Part shown: positions 59,497-64,000 of the stretch, piece by piece | Layout: the number at the start of each line of letters is the position of its first letter | How positions within the stretch are numbered: position 1 is the stretch's first letter | From: Taudactylus pleione | Taxonomy: Eukaryota > Chordata > Amphibia > Anura > Myobatrachidae | Direction of reading: 5' to 3' | Assembly (NCBI GenBank): GCA_031769625.1 | Contig: JAUIMM010000637.1 | Coordinates: forward strand, 3,792,501 to 3,856,500 | Length of the DNA stretch: 64,000 bases | Position numbers and translations under genes: made by a program | The notes under the pieces: generated by a model | Told to the model about the DNA's origin: nothing | Database searches by the model: none | The model's input: the letters and a program-made list of their open reading frames with translations, nothing else

Positions 59497-59516
59497 ACTA
59501 CAATTCCCAGCATGCA
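59497..59516 (+). promoter_or_regulatory. ZNF143/THAP11-type motif
   Basis: The string actacaattcccagcatgca matches the long ZNF143/THAP11 (SBS) consensus as I know it. Weaker versions occur at 7341-7354 (actacaattcccat) and at 7992-8010 on the other strand. Such strings are often carried by old repeats, so binding is not implied. Confidence 0.5.
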
Positions 59517-61553
59517 GTACATTTCATCTGAGAAAAGTTAATATGTGCATTAATAAGCAAAGGGAGAAAAAAAAAAACCTCGGTAGTAATGAAAGGTTGA
59601 TGACTGAGCATGTTCAGAGCTGCAGTTCAACATCTGCTACATAGCTTCAGGCTTGAGACACAAGACAAGCAGTGGAGGGTATCTGCAGGTGTTTATATTG
59701 ACAGCCATGAACAGATAGTCTCTGAATTATTTGAAGGGCAATTGAACTACCTGCAGTGTGGGGCTTCATACACAACGCAGGTAGACACTGGATAAGAATG
59801 GAAAGGGATCTTTGTTCATTACAGTGAATAAAAATGAACATTTTAAATAAAGGGGAAGAGTATTATGCCGCGTTAAGTGATCACCCTCTTCATCGTCATC
59901 TGACAGTAATTACACTTTTTCTCACATTTATCCTGGCAGGATTACTTTCCCTCCAGACAAGACAGAGAGGTTATTATTTCATGATATAGCTGCCTGTCAT
60001 TCACACCACACAAAAGGTGACATTTCACTTCGGCATCAATGCGCAATGTATTCTCGTGGACTGAAGTCCATTTCTGTAGCCACTATATAGGGCTTTTGTT
60101 TCATCACTGTAAGAGCAGGTATATTTATTCCCTTTACCAGCCATTGCTAACCATCACATCACCTCACAGTATCAGTTTTCACCAGGACATATGTACAGTA
60201 TATGAGAATATAAATTAACGTTATATGCAAACTGGATGTAGAATGAAATTGCAGAACATACACAGCTCGGGACTGCTAATGGGGTTCACAAAATGTGTTT
60301 TTTGGGGTTCCCAGATATGTAATAGAAACTACTGGGAATCACCTCTTTTGGTGGTACACATAAATAGAACAGGGACACGTGTGGCCCTGGCCAATAAGTG
60401 GTTAATCATCAAATCTAACATATATTTGATAATGTAAGGACATGTGCTTTTGTTAAATTTGTATTTCCCCAAGTAAAAGGAGTTATTAAACCTTTATGGA
60501 ATTACAGAGCATTGAAATTACTTGCATTTTCATAGTCAGGTTTGAACCCACCTGACTTTTGTTGGATGACAAACGCAAAGTGATTGTAAACTGATTTCTC
60601 TTTTCACAATTAATGAACCAAAACGAAAAAAAAAAAAAAACGCTGTCACCTGTTTTATTATTTCCCCCCATGTTTCATAGATCAGGTGCGGGAAAGAGAA
60701 TTCGTCCTCTCCCCAATTTGTTTCTCACACACATATATAACTTAACCCTTTACTGATTTACATAGGAAGGACGCGTCCTACAGCAAAGGACCGCAGATCG
60801 CTCCGTTAATCTTTGCACAATTCACACCCAATTGGCGATCTAAGCATAGACGGAACGGATAAACGATTTTAACCACACAAAGCTCTCACCGCCAGTAAGC
60901 TAATGTGCTACCTCATATACTGTACTCAGCAAAGTATACAATTAGCAGACATAAAAAACCGTCCCGGTCAATATCGTAATAAAACCACCAACCTTACAAC
61001 CTTACAAGAAAGAAACTTAGCAGCTGCTTGGACACGTTATAACCGATCCTATAACCCATCTATGGTGTTAATCTGAGCTCATTAAATCATTTAAAACTAC
61101 ACTTTAAGTAAACTCAACGCAGGGATTACACCAACAAAGAACAATAAGGTTCTGCCTTATTTTCACACTGTTGTGTAATTGTCTACTATGGACTGGCCTT
61201 ACTGCAGAGCATTGTACAGTACCGTACCGTACACACATTAGGCACTGACCTAAAATAAACAACCTCAGAGGTGCACCCAAAGAGTTAATCTGCAAGTCAA
61301 GGAGCCCAGTGATTAATTAGCGTCCTCAAACAGTGTCCCCCCTGCTGCTCCCCTAATGTAAGTCAGGGACAAAATGCAAAATTTACATTTCTCATGAGAG
61401 GCTCCAGGGATGGCTTAATCTATAGGCACCCGGGATGAGTAACACACCAGTTCTCCCCCTACTCTGCTGAAAAAGAAGAGAGTGTTTTCCCGTCCTGGCC
61501 AGGCAAACACTGTGCATGGGCAAACTGTCACAGGGTGGATCCACGTAGCTTAC

Positions 61554-61668
61554 CTGATGCTTTCTTCTCTGCCGTGTCCTCCTCTGGCTCCGCTATGGAA
61601 AGCCTGGCTGCTGGCACTCCACTCACAGTCACCAGGAAAAAGCAGAGTGTGCCCCACACGGTGATCAT
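61554..61668 (-). CDS. fgfr3: fgfr3 exon 2, coding part: start codon and signal peptide
   Basis: Read from 61668 to 61554, this encodes 38 residues beginning MITVWGTLCFFLVTVSG and ending EKKAS plus a split codon. A hydrophobic core (about residues 4-16) and a small-residue stretch (SGVPAA) fit a secretory signal peptide, with cleavage near residue 20. After it comes an acidic linker (EPEEDTAEKK). The donor is gtaagc and the exon leaves in phase 1, making an Asp codon with exon 3. I chose the ATG at 61668 because the signal peptide starts at once; it has G at -3. An in-frame upstream ATG (MPKAGGGSS..., 19 codons earlier) also has a purine at -3 and would place a polar stretch before the signal. 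The choice is therefore inference. Confidence 0.92.
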
Positions 61669-61805
61669 TCCCACTGAAATCCCTCGGCAAGGGGATAAGC
61701 TGCTGCCCCCTCCAGCCTTAGGCATCCTCTGGTCGCATGCTTTGCTCAGGTGGCCCCAGCGCTGTAATCCTCTGGCACGCACTCCTTGACCAATACTCTG
61801 AAAGC
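61669..61805 (-). other. fgfr3: fgfr3 exon 2, 5' untranslated part
   Basis: The exon begins at 61805 after the acceptor cattccctag, which follows a pyrimidine-rich tract. These 137 nt contain the in-frame upstream ATG mentioned for the coding part. The frame stays open through the whole region. Confidence 0.8.
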
Positions 61806-62775
61806 CTAGGGAATGCAAAAGTAAAAGGGTCAGCAGGGCAAATAACTCCTTATAGTCACATTACACCCCCTATGCATGATGCACAGATATAAAATGATGC
61901 TATTCTGCATCCCACCCAAATGAAAGCCTATAACAGCCAAGGCTTGTATTCGGTCTACACATACTTCTGTTTTATGCTTCTAGAAGAGGGTTTTCAGCGC
62001 TAGGATAAATCAAATGCATTTAAATCATAGGTTGTCCATGAGGGAACAACACATATCTGATGTACGGGTTATTCTGGAAGACAGTAGTGTAAAGGGTCAA
62101 TTGCTTTTAAGTCTGGTTATCCTTCACAAGCCACAGAAGTTTACCATTAGCGGACCTTAGTGAGATAGGTGCCCCTAGACGGGAGATGATGACTGGCTGA
62201 ACAGCACATTGCTACATTTCTGTAATGCCTCATTGCCCGGCGACTTGCAATGCACTTTTTTTTTCTAGATTTACTTTCGACTACTGAGGATTGCCCAGCA
62301 CATAAGCAGCTGAGGACAGCAATAAAGGCCATTAAGGGATTTTTAATAGCAAAACCAAAATACATGCAAAATGACACATGACCAATATACTGTATGTATA
62401 CACACATATTATATATTATATATATATATATATATACTACATGAAGTAAAATTAGTGTGTGTAGCATCTGGGAAGATATTGGGGTTTTTCTTGTAGGACC
62501 ACCTACTGATGCCCCTGATCCTGCAACCCCCGGTGCACAAGCCGAATGTTGCTATGAAGTTGCCCATGAGGGTACTACTTATATGTCAGTACTGAGTTTT
62601 GCACAGGCAGCAGGAGGGTGACACTGTGCAATGTGCAAAAAACCCGCTCACTCCCGCATAGCCGCGATCCCTGATCATACATCTCATAGGTGACTGCACC
62701 GGCAACTACTGTACTAGGTCCACGGAGTTCTGCAACTTAAGTCCACTGCACGCAGGTCCCAGGGTCAGCACCTAC
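61806..62775 (-). other. fgfr3: fgfr3 intron 1 (970 bp)
   Basis: The boundaries are GTAGGT at the right and cattccctag at the left. A (TA)n tract lies at about 62406-62438. Nothing else was recognised. Confidence 0.75.
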
Positions 62776-62940
62776 CTGCGGCTCTTATAGCTGCTCTTTC
62801 GGGGTCCGGGAGCTTTGCAGCAGGACAGGGGGCAGCGCTGCTCCGAGTGCCCGACGTTAGATCCTTCCCTCCCGCAGCACTAGCAGCAGCACAGAGGGAG
62901 CGGAGTATCGGAGAGTGAGCGGCTCCTCCCACTGACAGCA
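62776..62940 (-). other. fgfr3: fgfr3 exon 1, non-coding (predicted)
   Basis: A consensus donor (CCGCAG/gtaggt) ends the exon at 62776. Upstream sequence to about 62940 is rich in G, C and CpG, with an agcagcagc tract near 62883. The transcription start is not defined by the sequence, so the right border is a guess. No ATG-initiated frame of interest is present. Confidence 0.65.
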
Positions 62941-63060
62941 TCTCCAGCGTGTGGGGGCGTGTCCGCTACCTGCAGCAACGCCCCTTGCTCGGGGAGAGAG
63001 CACGCCTCCTAGCGGTGACGTCACGGACCTCCTGCACCTAACAGAACGTGCGGCTGCCCC
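62941..63060 (-). promoter_or_regulatory. fgfr3: fgfr3 CpG-rich promoter with CRE and GC boxes
   Basis: The stretch is CpG-rich against an AT-rich background and sits just upstream of predicted exon 1. It has a full palindromic CRE, TGACGTCA (63016-63023). It also has GC-box or KLF-like sites gggggcgtg (62953-62961) and gccccttg (62980-62987). There is no TATA box in the expected place. TATA-less CpG-island promoters are known for FGF receptor genes. Confidence 0.65.
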
Positions 63061-64000
63061 GGGGAGTTAATATGTAACATATACTGTATATAATATATAT
63101 ATATATACATACACACACACATATATGTATAACCCCTTCCCAGTCGCCCTCGTGTGCCCGGGGAGTGATATAGATTATATGGGTGGATGGGTAGGTAGGT
63201 ATGTAGATAGATAGATAATCTATATATCTATCTAGCTATCTATATGAATCAGCGGACATCGGTGACCAGCAATCCTACGGCGGATCGGGGAACTTCTACA
63301 TGATAAAAATCCCCAACTCGCCAATCCGAATCAGTTTTTGGTCGTGATCAAAAAATGACACATGTTTGATTCCACCAACACCTGGGTGGGGGATCAGGGA
63401 ATTGCGGCAATAAGTCGCAGATCTATGTGGGGGGGATCTTTACTTTTAAAAGCCTGTGTGCATGTGAGCTTCAAACCAGGACGCATATCCTAAGTTTAAT
63501 AGTTGTGATAGCAAATTGCTATGTTTATAATTCTGAGTGATGGAATAGGAGGACTTGCAGAAAATTAGGGTACCTTGGCAGGGGTTGCAAGCTCAAATGT
63601 TTTGATCAAAATATGAACCAAACCCTCATATGGTTAGAGGAGAGCCTTTGTAATTTATATATGTATATATGCACATATATATAAATCTACATCCATCAAT
63701 AGAGATATATATATATATATATATATATATGTGCGCCTATACTGATTTGTGCCTGGGAATATTAAACATACATATATATTAGATATGTGCAGTTCGGTTC
63801 TCCAGATATCCGAATCTACACAAATTTTGTGAATCCAGCCAGATCCGAGTCGCGGTTCTGATCTCTTGAAGAGATCCGGATAAATGTAAGTTGTGGTTCT
63901 GATCTTCCAGTGGTTCGGAATTCGGATTTTAAATCAGAATTTCGGATGTTGGATTTCAAAATTTATGATTTTTAAGCTGTCTTTAAAATTTTTTTATCAA
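63061..64000. other. 5' flank of fgfr3
   Basis: The region is AT-rich with TA/CA tracts (63075-63130, 63195-63245 and 63650-63730). From about 63780, phrases such as gcagttcggttctcc, agatccg and gttcggaattcggat recur. They recall the gttcggttttggctcggatc wording at 39490, so this may be a dispersed repeat. No gene was seen. Confidence 0.6.

Larger units (their letters stand above)
30973..61553 (-). other. fgfr3: fgfr3 intron 2 (30.6 kb)
   Basis: This is the largest intron, between the signal-peptide exon and Ig domain I. It is filled with the MITEs, foldbacks, hAT-like pair and microsatellites listed separately. Stretches with nothing I can name include 31250-31940, 35025-36290, 36980-37740, 37925-38600, 39480-40220, 42000-43050, 43235-44400, 46935-48280, 48625-49335, 49515-50700, 51890-52690, 53125-54015, 54675-55890, 57775-58470 and 59520-61550. 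No coding exon of another gene was recognised in them. Confidence 0.8.

Overview
The window looks like vertebrate nuclear DNA, most likely from a frog or toad with a large genome. It carries the 5' part of a fibroblast growth factor receptor 3 gene (fgfr3) on the minus strand. The frog assignment is an inference. It rests on the receptor sequence, very long repeat-packed introns, a DIRS-type tyrosine-recombinase retrotransposon, and dense palindromic MITEs of a kind I associate with anurans. No species can be named.

fgfr3 reads from right to left. A CpG-rich promoter with a non-coding exon 1 lies at about 62776-63060. Exon 2 (61554-61805) carries the start codon and signal peptide. Exon 3 (30709-30972) encodes Ig domain I, exon 4 (25882-25935) the acid box, and exon 5 (6808-6977) the first half of Ig domain II. 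All inspected splice sites are GT-AG and the phases agree (1, 1, 1, 0). Together the four coding exons give 201 residues in one open frame. The remaining exons lie beyond the left edge. Introns 1 to 4 measure 970, 30581, 4773 and 18904 bp.

Everything else is intronic or 5' flanking sequence, and much of what can be recognised there is mobile DNA. The largest insert is a 5.8-kb DIRS-like element (10117-15921) in intron 4, in the same orientation as fgfr3. It keeps both inverted terminal repeats and the internal complementary region that copies both ends. Its gag, reverse transcriptase/RNase H and tyrosine recombinase frames are broken by frameshifts, a stop and an internal deletion in the RT palm.

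Around it are many short foldback or terminal-inverted-repeat elements, which I group by their ends into families A to T. Many have 3-bp TTA-like target duplications (Harbinger-like). Two have TTAA-type duplications (piggyBac-like), and two are hAT-like with 8-bp duplications. At least six show insertion of one element into another; the most complex, at 55896-56755, has three levels. There is also a 26-bp tandem array at the left edge, a Helitron-like 3' end at 2939, a ~110-bp minisatellite near 23 kb, and several CA/TA microsatellites.

I found no second cellular protein-coding gene, no recognisable tRNA or rRNA gene, and no CRISPR array.
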